The notes under the pieces are model-generated. The model was not told the origin of the DNA. It did no database searches and saw nothing but the letters and a program-made list of their open reading frames with translations. From the NCBI GenBank assembly GCA_004298045.1, contig SCRM01000007.1, forward strand, positions 1-64,000: 64,000 nucleotides of DNA, in the 5' to 3' direction. Positions 52,128 to 60,343 of the stretch are shown here, one piece after another (the first letter of the stretch is position 1; each line of letters starts with the position of its first letter). The DNA comes from Rhodanobacter sp. GTDB lineage: Bacteria; Pseudomonadota; Gammaproteobacteria; Xanthomonadales; Rhodanobacteraceae. The position numbers and the translations under genes were made by a program.

Positions 52128-54527
52128 TCACTGCTGGCCATGCCCGGATGATGTCATCGATGGCGGCGCCGCTGCCGGGTCGGCACCCCAGGCCTGGTTC
52201 GGTTTCGGCCCCATGGTGAGCACCAGGGTGGCACCGTTCGCGATGTCCGCCCGGCTGAACCACGGCTTGTTCCATGGCCTGCCGTTGAGCGTCGCGGACT
52301 GGATGTAGAGGTTTTTTGCCGAGTTGTCGCGCGCGACGATCTCGAAGATCTTGCCGTTGCCCATGTGCAGGCGCACCCGGTCGAAGATCGGGCTGCCGAG
52401 GATGTAGTCCGGGCTGGACGGATCGACGGGATAGAAACCCATCGCGCTCAGCACGTACCACGACGAGGTCGAGCCCTGGTCGTCCATGCCGGGGAAACCG
52501 TAGCCGCTGGCGTCGCTGCCGTACATCTCGGCAAGGATGCGCCGCACCAGCGCCTGCGTCTTCCAGGGCTGACCGCTCCATGCGTACAGATAGGCCGCCT
52601 GCTGGTCCGGCTGGTTGCCTTGCACGTACTCGCCGACCAGGCCGGTGCAGTCGCGGCAGATGCCCTTGGCCGTGTACGGCGTGGAGAAGAACGCGTCGAG
52701 CTTGGCGTTGAACGCGGCGCGCCCGCCGAGCAGGTCGACCAGGCCCTGCACGTCGTGCGGCACCAGCCACAGCGTGGACCAGCCCGAGGCCTCCTTCATC
52801 ATGAAGTTGTAGTAGGGCTCGCCCGGGTCGAACGGCGCGATCCACTTGCCGTCCGCGGTCCTGCCACGCATGAAACCGGTCGATGGGTCGAACACGTTGC
52901 GGTAGTTCGCGGCGCGGCGCAGGAACATCTGCGCGTCGTCCGTCTTGCCGAGCCGGCGCGCGATATCGGCCAGCGCGTGGTCGTCCCAGGCGTATTCCAG
53001 TGTGGTGGCGACGCCCGCCTTGCCGCCCGCGTACGGCGGGCTGGGATTGCCCGGCGGCACGATGTCGGCGATCCAGCCATTCTTCAGGTATTCGGCGAGA
53101 TAGCCGCGCGGCCCCTTGGGGTCGGTCGCGTTCTTGCGCAGATACGTGTACGCGGCGGCGTAGTCGAACGGGATGCCGCGCTGCCACGCGCCGTCGTACA
53201 TCAGCGAGGCGTGGTCGCCGTGGAACGAGGTGTCCATGTAGCCGCGCTCGCGCGCCCGGTCCAGCTCGGAACGCATGATGTCCTGCACGACCTTCGGTTC
53301 GAGCAGCATCAGCAGCACGATCTGGTTGCGGCCGGTATCCCAGAACGGCACCGGGCTGTAGCGATCGTAACTGGCGACCCGGACCTTGCCGTCCGCGCCG
53401 GTGAAGCGCTCGCCCTTGTGCGCGAGCAGCCGCGGGCTGGCGAAGGAGTGGTACAGCGTCGAGTAAAACAGCATGCGCTGCTTGGGCGTGCCGCCGCTGA
53501 CTTCGACGCGGTCGAGCAATTGCGCCCACGCCTCACGCGCCTTGGCGTGCACGCGCTCGAAATCCCAGCCCGGTTGTTCGTCGCGCAGCCGCTGTTCGGC
53601 TTCCGCGGCACTGTGGCCGTGGGCGATCTTCACCAGCACCTGCTCGCCCGCCTTGGTGTCGAAGGTGACGTAGGCGCCGGCGTAACTGCCGGACACCGCA
53701 CGGCGATTCGGTTGCACGTCCGCGTCGCCGATGCCGTAGCCCTCGTGGTCATTGTCCGCGCGGAAGGTGCCGAACACGGCGAACGGCCGCGAGAACTCGG
53801 CGACGAACCACGCGCCATCCGAGTCGCGCTGCGGCCCGGCCTTGGTGGCGCCGCGGATGGTGTGGCTGTCGACCACCTCCACGTCGCCGCCGGCGCGGCG
53901 CAGGTTGATGATCACGTTCGACCGACGGCTCGCCGGAAAGGTGAAACGCATCAGGCTGGTGCGCTGCGTCGCGGTGAGCTCGACCTTGGTGTGAAACGTG
54001 GCGAGGTCAACTGTGTAGTAGCCCGGCGACGCCTGCTCGCTTGCCTTGTCGTAATACGACTGCGCGTAGTCGGGCGGCACGGTCCAGTCGCCCACCACCG
54101 GCATGATCATCGGCGATGCCTGGCCGCCGTAGGTCGAGCCGCCGCCGGTGAAGCCGATCATCGTCGGGTTGGGGTAGTAGTACGACATGCCGACGCCCGC
54201 GGGGTAGCTGAGGTCGACATTGAGGTTGACCGGTGTTGCCTCGGTCGAGCTGTGCGGCAGGCTTGCGCCCGGCGAGGTCATGCCCGAATACAGCGGCTCG
54301 CCCGGTGGCGGCGCATTGCCGATCAGCGATTGCTGGTCCAATGGCGCGGTGCCAACCAGCGGGTTGGCGGCGTCGACCGCCTGCAATGCGGATTGCGGTG
54401 CGCTGCCATCCTTGGCATGGACATCGCCCATACCCCCGAGCACGAGGGCCGCCAGCGCAATGGCCAGCGCAACGTGTCCGCGGATTGGTGAAACCTGACG
54501 GCAGGAGCGCTCGGGGAATGGATGCAT
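52128..54527 (-). CDS. GH92-family protein with Gln at the catalytic-acid position
   Basis: A 799-residue exported GH92 protein. It has signal helix ALAIALAALVLGGMGDVHA, and the usual stretches YNP-like PTMIGFTGGGSTYGG, FYSTLYHSFASPRL, VPFWDTGRNQIVLLMLL, TLEYAWDDHALADIARRLG, and MDDQGSTSSWYVLSAMGFYPV with the base Asp. The catalytic-acid motif GNEPSHH reads GNQPDQQ here, so Glu is replaced by Gln639. In GH92 enzymes that remove mannose from mannose-phosphate diesters the acid is reported to be a Gln because the phosphate leaving group needs no protonation. A phosphomannan-uncapping role is thus plausible. ATG at 54527 has AAAGGA upstream. Loss of activity is the other explanation. Confidence 0.88.
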   Translation of the reverse strand: MHPFPERSCRQVSPIRGHVALAIALAALVLGGMGDVHAKDGSAPQSALQAVDAANPLVGTAPLDQQSLIGNAPPPGEPLYSGMTSPGASLPHSSTEATPVNLNVDLSYPAGVGMSYYYPNPTMIGFTGGGSTYGGQASPMIMPVVGDWTVPPDYAQSYYDKASEQASPGYYTVDLATFHTKVELTATQRTSLMRFTFPASRRSNVIINLRRAGGDVEVVDSHTIRGATKAGPQRDSDGAWFVAEFSRPFAVFGTFRADNDHEGYGIGDADVQPNRRAVSGSYAGAYVTFDTKAGEQVLVKIAHGHSAAEAEQRLRDEQPGWDFERVHAKAREAWAQLLDRVEVSGGTPKQRMLFYSTLYHSFASPRLLAHKGERFTGADGKVRVASYDRYSPVPFWDTGRNQIVLLMLLEPKVVQDIMRSELDRARERGYMDTSFHGDHASLMYDGAWQRGIPFDYAAAYTYLRKNATDPKGPRGYLAEYLKNGWIADIVPPGNPSPPYAGGKAGVATTLEYAWDDHALADIARRLGKTDDAQMFLRRAANYRNVFDPSTGFMRGRTADGKWIAPFDPGEPYYNFMMKEASGWSTLWLVPHDVQGLVDLLGGRAAFNAKLDAFFSTPYTAKGICRDCTGLVGEYVQGNQPDQQAAYLYAWSGQPWKTQALVRRILAEMYGSDASGYGFPGMDDQGSTSSWYVLSAMGFYPVDPSSPDYILGSPIFDRVRLHMGNGKIFEIVARDNSAKNLYIQSATLNGRPWNKPWFSRADIANGATLVLTMGPKPNQAWGADPAAAPPSMTSSGHGQQ

Positions 54528-54585
54528 CGTCCTTTCCGGTGTGTACGTGAATGAAAAGGTGTCATCCGTCATGCCGGCGGCGTTT

Positions 54586-54615
54586 GCTCCCGCTCCCCGT
54601 TGGGGAAGAGGGAGC
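54586..54615. repeat. inverted repeat between TonB receptor and GH92 genes
   Basis: Arms GCTCCC and GGGAGC (54586-54591 and 54610-54615) enclose an inner CCCC-GTT-GGGG pairing. No T-run follows, so it is likely a processing or attenuation hairpin between the receptor and downstream genes. Confidence 0.4.
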
Positions 54616-54651
54616 AGGGTCCGGCCGGCACGAACAGCCGGCACACCGCGC

Positions 54652-57600
54652 TCAGTCGCCGGCGCCGAACTTGTAGGTGACCCCCACGTAGTACTGGCGC
54701 CCGGCGTACTCGAGCTGGTTCAGTCGCGCCGTCGTGTCGCCGCCCAGGTACGACCGCGGCATAGAGCGCGTCAGGTTGATGACTGACGCGGTCACCATCA
54801 GGTGCTTGTTGAACTCGTAATCGCCGTTCAAGTCGACCTGGTGATACGGCCGGGTGTAGACCGGCAAGCCCGATGCCAGGCCCTGCATGGTGCGGCCCGT
54901 CCAGTTGTTGGTGGCGCGCAGCAGCAGCCCATTCTTTTCATAGAACAACGACACGTTCGCCGCGTACTTGGCGCTGCCGATCAGCTCCGACTTGCCCACC
55001 TGCGTGTCACCGAGCGAAACCGCGGTTTCGCTGGTCTTGTTGAGCGTGTAGTTGGCGATGTAGCCGAAACCGGATTGGAAGGTGTGCTGGGTGTAGAGCT
55101 CCACACCCTTGGAAGTACCCGAGCGGCCGTTAGCATTGGTGCTGTACTCCAGGAAATTCTCCTGGGTGCCGCCCACGTTGACCGTGATGTTGTTGACGGT
55201 GACCGGCACGACGAAGTTCTTCACCTTCTTCTCGAACAGGTCCAGGCCGACCACCGATTCGGGCGCGTAGTACCACTCGCCCGCCACGTCGAACTGGGTG
55301 GCCGTGAACGGCTTGAGGTCGGCGTTGGCGCCGCTGCCGTACCAGCCCGGAGGCGGCGCACCGAACTGCCGGCGGTCGTTGTAGTACGCCTGTGTGTTGT
55401 TGGTGAGGCTGCCCAGTTGCGCCAGATCCGTGTAGTTGGCGCGCGCCATTGCCTGCGATCCGGCAGCGCGCAGCACGAAGTTGTCGGCAATCGTCCACGC
55501 GACGTTGAAGCTTGGCAGCAGCTTGTTGTAGCGCTTGGAGGTGGAGGCATTGGAGAACGTCTGCACCACCGACTGCTCGCGTGGCAGGTACTGGAAATCG
55601 CCCGGCGCGCACGGGCCGCCACCGGCATTCACGCCGCTGGCCGGGCAGATCAGGATGTTGCCGTTCGCGTCGTGGTAGTACACCGCGTTGTTGGTGGTGA
55701 TCTCGTCGGCAACGGTAAGATCCTGCTGGGTGCTGACGAAACGCAGGCCGACATTGCCGCGCAGCGTACCGGTGTCGAAGTTGGCCTCGACATAGGCCGC
55801 CGAGATCTTTTCCTGGACGGAGGACCGGTTCTCCGGGTGGTTGTAGAGCACGCGGTCGTAAGTGGCGTTGAGATGGTTGTAGTACGCCGGGAAATTGATC
55901 GCCGGAAAGACGCTGTCGTTGTACGCCTCGTTATGGCCGTCGAGCATCGAGGGCAACAGGAAACCGGCCGGAAGCTGGCCGGCATTCGGGTCGCAGGTCT
56001 GGAACTGCAGCGTGGTGCCCTTGCAGTACCAGCGCAGTTCGTTGCTTTGTTGCTCGGCATGGTTGTCGCGGTACTTCACGCCGAACTGCAGCGACTGCAG
56101 CCAGCCGTTGTCGAACGCCCAGGTGAAGTCGGCCTGCGCAAAGTTCTGCGAAGTGCTGGTGTTGACCATGCCGGAACCGGTCGAGCCGAGATCCACCTGG
56201 CCCTTCCCCGCCAGCATGTTCTGCAACACGTTCGGCGCTGCGGTGATGGTCGGCGTGCCGCTCAGTGTCCACGCGGCGCCGTTGCTGCCGTCCACCCACT
56301 GGCCATTGACGAAATTGCGCGGCTTGGCCGCCATGCCCAGTTCGATCGACGGGCCGCCGGTTGCCCAGGTGCGGCCGATGTTGAACGTGCCACTGAGGTC
56401 GCCGCCGTTGTCCCACTCGCCTTCAAGGTTGAGGGTCTGCGAGGTGGCCTTCTCGACCGAGTAGTTGCCGTTGAGCCACGGAATCTCCGTGGAACAGACG
56501 TCCACTGGCTGCCGCTGTGCGCCAGTGCTGGGGTTAGTCGTCGAGTTGCAGCCCTGGCCCGCGGGCGGCAGCACGTAGTTTGCCCCGGTGACGACGGTGC
56601 CCGACGGATCGAAGGTCAGGCCGTTGGGCGCGAGCAGCCGGCCCTGCTGGTCGTTGAAATTGTGGTTGCTGGGCAGGCCCCACTCGGGAACTTCCAGGGT
56701 GTTGGTGATCTGGTTCTGTTGCCGCTGGAAGCGGAAGTAGTTGCCGGTCAGCAGAAAATGGTCGCTGGGCTTGAACTGCACGGTGGCCTGGACGCCCTTG
56801 GTCTTCAGGTCCAGCCGGTTGCGGCTGGTGGAGAACTGCTGCGGCATCCAGTAGCCCGAATATTGCCTGCCGGACTGGTCGACCACGCCGCCACCCGGCC
56901 ACAGGGCGATGTTGGGTGCCACGTCGGGGCCATACGGATTGCCGCGTACATCCGTGGCCGGCGCGGTACAGGTCGCATGGTCGGTGCAATCGTTCGACCA
57001 CCAGTGCCAGCTCGACGCATTGGCGGTGTAGTCGACGTCGCGGCGTTTCTGGTAGGTGCCCGCAAGCAGGATGCCGAAGGTCTCGTCCTTGTTCTTCCAC
57101 GACCACAGTGCCGAAGCCTGGGGCGTGATCTTGCCGCTGTTGTCGGAACCCGCGCCATTGAGGGACACGAAGCCGTCGTTCGCCGCCATCTCCAGCGGAC
57201 GCCGCGTGCGCAGATCCACGTTGCCGCCGATGCCGCCTTCGTCCAGGCGCGCTTCCAGGCTCTTGTAGAGCTTGATGTCCGAGAACATGTTGGCCGGCAT
57301 CAGCGTGTAGTTGAACGAGCGCGTCAGGCTGGCCGAGGTGTCGGCCGAGGCCACGTAGTTGCCGTTCAATTCAGTCAGCGTCAGCTCGGGCGCGAGGCCG
57401 CGGATGCTGACCGTCTTACCTTCGCCGGATTCCCGCGTGATGACCACGCCGGGCACGTGCGTCAGGGCATCGGCAATGTTTTTTGCCGGGAACTGCGCAA
57501 TGTTCTGCGCGTTGATGACCTCGACGATCGCGTTGGAATCGCGCTTGTCCTGCAGGTTCTGGTCGATCGACTGCCGGTAGCCGGTGACGACCACACCCTG

Positions 57601-57852
57601 CAGCTGGGTGGGCGCCGCGGGTGACCCGGTGGCCTTTTTCTTGGTTGCCTTGCGCTGGTCCGTCTGGTTCGTGTCCGCCGTACTGCCGGCGGTCTGCGGA
57701 GTAGGCGTGGCGGTGGAAGTGGTGGCCGGTTGCGCTGCGTACGCAATAGCAGGCGCCCCGCCACCAAATGACCAGATCGCCAGGGCGAGTGCGGCGTACA
57801 GCGGTTTCCGGGTAGCAACGTTCGACAAACCAGTCATGTTCTTGATCCCCAT
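54652..57852 (-). CDS. TonB-dependent outer-membrane receptor
   Basis: A 1066-residue receptor for glycan import. It has a signal peptide (ALALAIWSFGGGAPAIAYA), a Thr/Pro-rich linker, a TonB-box-like LQGVVVTGYR, a plug domain (about 105-220: KNIADALTHVPGVVITRESGEG, GLAPELTLTELNG) and a 22-strand barrel ending with YYVGVTYKFGAGD. The length and the plug motif match the TonB-dependent receptors that xanthomonads place in carbohydrate-utilisation loci. Several starts (57867, 57852, 57837) share GGGGA sites; the middle is taken. Upstream lie two LacI-type palindromes. It heads the leftward operon with the GH92 variant and the EEP protein. Confidence 0.92.
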   Translation of the reverse strand: MGIKNMTGLSNVATRKPLYAALALAIWSFGGGAPAIAYAAQPATTSTATPTPQTAGSTADTNQTDQRKATKKKATGSPAAPTQLQGVVVTGYRQSIDQNLQDKRDSNAIVEVINAQNIAQFPAKNIADALTHVPGVVITRESGEGKTVSIRGLAPELTLTELNGNYVASADTSASLTRSFNYTLMPANMFSDIKLYKSLEARLDEGGIGGNVDLRTRRPLEMAANDGFVSLNGAGSDNSGKITPQASALWSWKNKDETFGILLAGTYQKRRDVDYTANASSWHWWSNDCTDHATCTAPATDVRGNPYGPDVAPNIALWPGGGVVDQSGRQYSGYWMPQQFSTSRNRLDLKTKGVQATVQFKPSDHFLLTGNYFRFQRQQNQITNTLEVPEWGLPSNHNFNDQQGRLLAPNGLTFDPSGTVVTGANYVLPPAGQGCNSTTNPSTGAQRQPVDVCSTEIPWLNGNYSVEKATSQTLNLEGEWDNGGDLSGTFNIGRTWATGGPSIELGMAAKPRNFVNGQWVDGSNGAAWTLSGTPTITAAPNVLQNMLAGKGQVDLGSTGSGMVNTSTSQNFAQADFTWAFDNGWLQSLQFGVKYRDNHAEQQSNELRWYCKGTTLQFQTCDPNAGQLPAGFLLPSMLDGHNEAYNDSVFPAINFPAYYNHLNATYDRVLYNHPENRSSVQEKISAAYVEANFDTGTLRGNVGLRFVSTQQDLTVADEITTNNAVYYHDANGNILICPASGVNAGGGPCAPGDFQYLPREQSVVQTFSNASTSKRYNKLLPSFNVAWTIADNFVLRAAGSQAMARANYTDLAQLGSLTNNTQAYYNDRRQFGAPPPGWYGSGANADLKPFTATQFDVAGEWYYAPESVVGLDLFEKKVKNFVVPVTVNNITVNVGGTQENFLEYSTNANGRSGTSKGVELYTQHTFQSGFGYIANYTLNKTSETAVSLGDTQVGKSELIGSAKYAANVSLFYEKNGLLLRATNNWTGRTMQGLASGLPVYTRPYHQVDLNGDYEFNKHLMVTASVINLTRSMPRSYLGGDTTARLNQLEYAGRQYYVGVTYKFGAGD

Positions 57853-58142
57853 TTGCGTTATCCCCATGTGACGGCGTGCGTTTTCCCAGCATTGATGCAG
57901 CACTCGGATCTCAATTCGCGGTCGCGGCGCGACGGGGTGTTCCCACTGGTCACCCCGTGTCTGACACCGGCAACCGAACCAGGCCCGCACCCGCTGCAAC
58001 CGTTCCTGCAACCCGCCTCGACTTTCGTTTTCCCGACCTGCGCCGGATCCGCCGCCCCCTGTTCGCCAGCGGCCCGGGGTTTGCAACAACCACTCGCAGG
58101 CAATCTCCGTGGACAGCTTTCCCATAAACCGGAGCGCTTGGA

Positions 58143-58158
58143 TTTAGATCGATCTAAA
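58143..58158. promoter_or_regulatory. LacI-type operator, perfect palindrome
   Basis: TTTAGATCGATCTAAA, a 16-bp perfect palindrome with a central CG, the hallmark of LacI/GalR-family operators. It overlaps a weak predicted promoter that reads toward the TonB receptor. Related sequences lie beside the LacI gene at 46297 and 46388. Confidence 0.65.
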
Positions 58159-58358
58159 CCCAACGACCAAATTACCGCACCAAAGACGCCACATGTCACG
58201 CTGCAGTGCGGAAAACCCTTTCCGTGCCGTTCACGCACCGGTTTTCTGCGGAAGTGGTGTCTTCGCCACTCCTCGGGACCCGTCGCCGTACCGCGTCATC
58301 GAACTGCCCGGACCAAGGCTCAGGCATGAACCTGGACTGCTTATTTCGTTCCCATGGA

Positions 58359-58370
58359 TAGATCGATCCA
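58359..58370. promoter_or_regulatory. second LacI-type operator
   Basis: TAGATCGATCCA matches 11 of the 12 central positions of the palindrome at 58143. It lies 212 bases (about 20 helical turns) further upstream, a distance compatible with repression looping. Confidence 0.45.
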
Positions 58371-58465
58371 GCCCGTACGCCATGCGCGGCGACACCTGTC
58401 CACGCTGGCGACGCAGATGCCTTGCCAGGCATCAAAGTCCACCGACGCGCGGCGGCGGGACGCGG

Positions 58466-60343
58466 TCACGGTCGCGCGCCCGCACGTATCGTCGCCGCAT
58501 TGATCGCACGCACCTTGGCCTCGTCCACTTTCTCGACCTCGCGGTCGTAGGTGAGCAAGCCGTTGTGCTCGCCTTCGACGTCGGTGATCTGGGTGTAGAC
58601 GCTGCCGGACATGCCCGTGGGTACGCCCTGATCGCGCAACACCGACGTGTTGGCGACGTAGCCGGTCGTCAGCGCGGCACGGTCCTTTACCGCGCCGTAG
58701 GGGTTGATCGGCGTGTTGGGCCAGACGTGGCTGGGGATGCCGAGAGTCAGGCCGCCATGCTCGCCATCGATCGCGGCCCGCGTGGCGTCCGGGCTGGGCA
58801 GCCCGGGCCCTTGGTAGTCATGCACGTCGATGACGTCGCCGGCATGCGGATCACCCCTCATGTCGCAGCAATTGGCGCCGCTGCGCGCATCGACCAGGCG
58901 CGAGGGATCGAGCTGCTTGATCTGTGCCGCCAGCTCGGCCGCAGCCGGGATGCTCCACTGCCCCCAGCCTTCGTTGAAGGGAATCCAGCCGATGATCGCG
59001 GTATCACCCTTGAGCTGCTCGATGATCGCCGTGACCTGGGCGCGGAAGTTGGCCTTGTCCGCAGCGGTGAGTTTGTCGTTGCTGCCGGTGGGCAACGCCG
59101 GCATGTCCTGCCAGACCATCACGCCGAGGCGGTCGGCCCAGTAGTACCAGCGCGCCGGCTCCACCTTGATGTGCTTGCGGATGGTGTTGAAGCCCAGATC
59201 CCTGGTCTTCTGGATGTCGAACTTCAGTGCCGCATCGGTGGGCGCGGTGTAGATGCCATCCGGCCAATAGCCCTGGTCCAGCGTGGCCAGCAGGAAGGTC
59301 GGCTTGCCGTTCAGCACGATGCGGTTGCGGCCACCCACCTTCTCGACGGCGATGGTGCGCAGGCCGGCGTAGCTGGTCACCTCGTCGCTTTGTCCGCCGC
59401 GCGTGAGCACAGCTTTGAAGGTGTACAGGAAAGGATCGTCCGGGCTCCACAGGTGCGGATGCGCGACGGCCAAATGCAGCGGCTGGCCGGCCGGCCCGCT
59501 GGTCGCGCCCACGACCTTGCCGTCCGCATAGGCGGTGACGCGGAGCACGGCACCGGCACTGGGGCCATGCAACCGCGCGGTGACGCTGAAAGCATCCAGG
59601 CTGCGCGCCGGGGTGAAGGTGAGCTGCGCCAGGCTGGTGGCCGGTACCGATTCCAGCCACACCGGCTGCCAGATGCCCGAGGCCGCCGTGTAGAAGATGC
59701 CCTCCGGCTTCAGCCGCTGCTTGCCGACCATCACGTTGGCGCCATCCACCGGCGCGTGCACGACGACCACGATCTCCTGCGGCCCGTCCGTGCGCAGCTG
59801 CGGCGTGATGTCCGCGCTGAACGCGGTGTAGCCGCCGACGTGGTGCGCCACTTCCACGCCGTTGATGTAGACCGTGGCCGCCTGATCCACCGCGCCGAAG
59901 TTCAGCCGCACGTGTTGGCCGCGCGCGGTGAACGCCGCCGGGATCTCGACCAGCCGGCGGTAGACCATGTGGTCCGCATGCTGCTGCACGCCCGAGAGCA
60001 CCGACTCCACCGGATACGGCACCAGCACCTTGCCCGCCAGCGTCTTGCCGAACGGTGGCGCGGCTTTGCCGTCGCCGGGCGCGTACTGCCACAGGCCGTC
60101 GAGGTTCATCCATTGCGGATGCGCCAACGACGGGCGCGCGAGCTGCGGACGCGGATAGTCGGGCCAGGCGTTGGTGGGCGACACCTCGGCCGTCCACGGC
60201 GTCGCCAGCGGCGCCACCTTGCCGCTCCATGTGATCGTCCGCGCCGATGCCGCCATTGCCATCGAGGCGCATCCCATTGCCGCGAGCACACCCAGGCTCG
60301 CGCCCATCCACCATCCGCGGATACTGCGTACCGGCGCCATCAT
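58466..60343 (-). CDS. GH2-family exported glycoside hydrolase
   Basis: A 625-residue family-2 enzyme: jelly-roll sugar-binding domain at about 75-210 (WMNLDGLWQYAP, VYRRLVEIPAAF, NGVEVAHHVGGYTAFSADIT), immunoglobulin-like domain, and TIM barrel with KTRDLGFNTIRKHIKVEPARWYYWADRLGVMVWQDMP, the acid Glu in IPFNEGWGQWS and a probable nucleophile in AIDGEHGGL. The N terminus has a signal-anchor stretch ending in MGCASMAMA, possibly a lipoprotein. GH2 covers beta-galactosidases, mannosidases and glucuronidases; the specific sugar is uncertain, but beta-mannosidase-type activity suits the locus. It starts directly after the GH92 stop. Confidence 0.85.
   Translation of the reverse strand: MMAPVRSIRGWWMGASLGVLAAMGCASMAMAASARTITWSGKVAPLATPWTAEVSPTNAWPDYPRPQLARPSLAHPQWMNLDGLWQYAPGDGKAAPPFGKTLAGKVLVPYPVESVLSGVQQHADHMVYRRLVEIPAAFTARGQHVRLNFGAVDQAATVYINGVEVAHHVGGYTAFSADITPQLRTDGPQEIVVVVHAPVDGANVMVGKQRLKPEGIFYTAASGIWQPVWLESVPATSLAQLTFTPARSLDAFSVTARLHGPSAGAVLRVTAYADGKVVGATSGPAGQPLHLAVAHPHLWSPDDPFLYTFKAVLTRGGQSDEVTSYAGLRTIAVEKVGGRNRIVLNGKPTFLLATLDQGYWPDGIYTAPTDAALKFDIQKTRDLGFNTIRKHIKVEPARWYYWADRLGVMVWQDMPALPTGSNDKLTAADKANFRAQVTAIIEQLKGDTAIIGWIPFNEGWGQWSIPAAAELAAQIKQLDPSRLVDARSGANCCDMRGDPHAGDVIDVHDYQGPGLPSPDATRAAIDGEHGGLTLGIPSHVWPNTPINPYGAVKDRAALTTGYVANTSVLRDQGVPTGMSGSVYTQITDVEGEHNGLLTYDREVEKVDEAKVRAINAATIRAGARP

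Larger units (their letters stand above)
57853..58465. other. regulatory gap upstream of the TonB receptor
   Basis: About 600 bases without a supported gene between the GH2 stop and receptor start. It contains the palindromes at 58143 and 58359. A weak leftward promoter TTGGTC-N17-CTAAAT overlaps the first palindrome. The remaining leader of roughly 270 bases shows no recognised riboswitch. Confidence 0.5.

Noticed and set aside
52365-57624. Two long plus-strand frames antisense to GH92 and the TonB receptor
   Set aside because: Both shadow strongly supported genes; composition is that of a reversed GC-rich coding strand.
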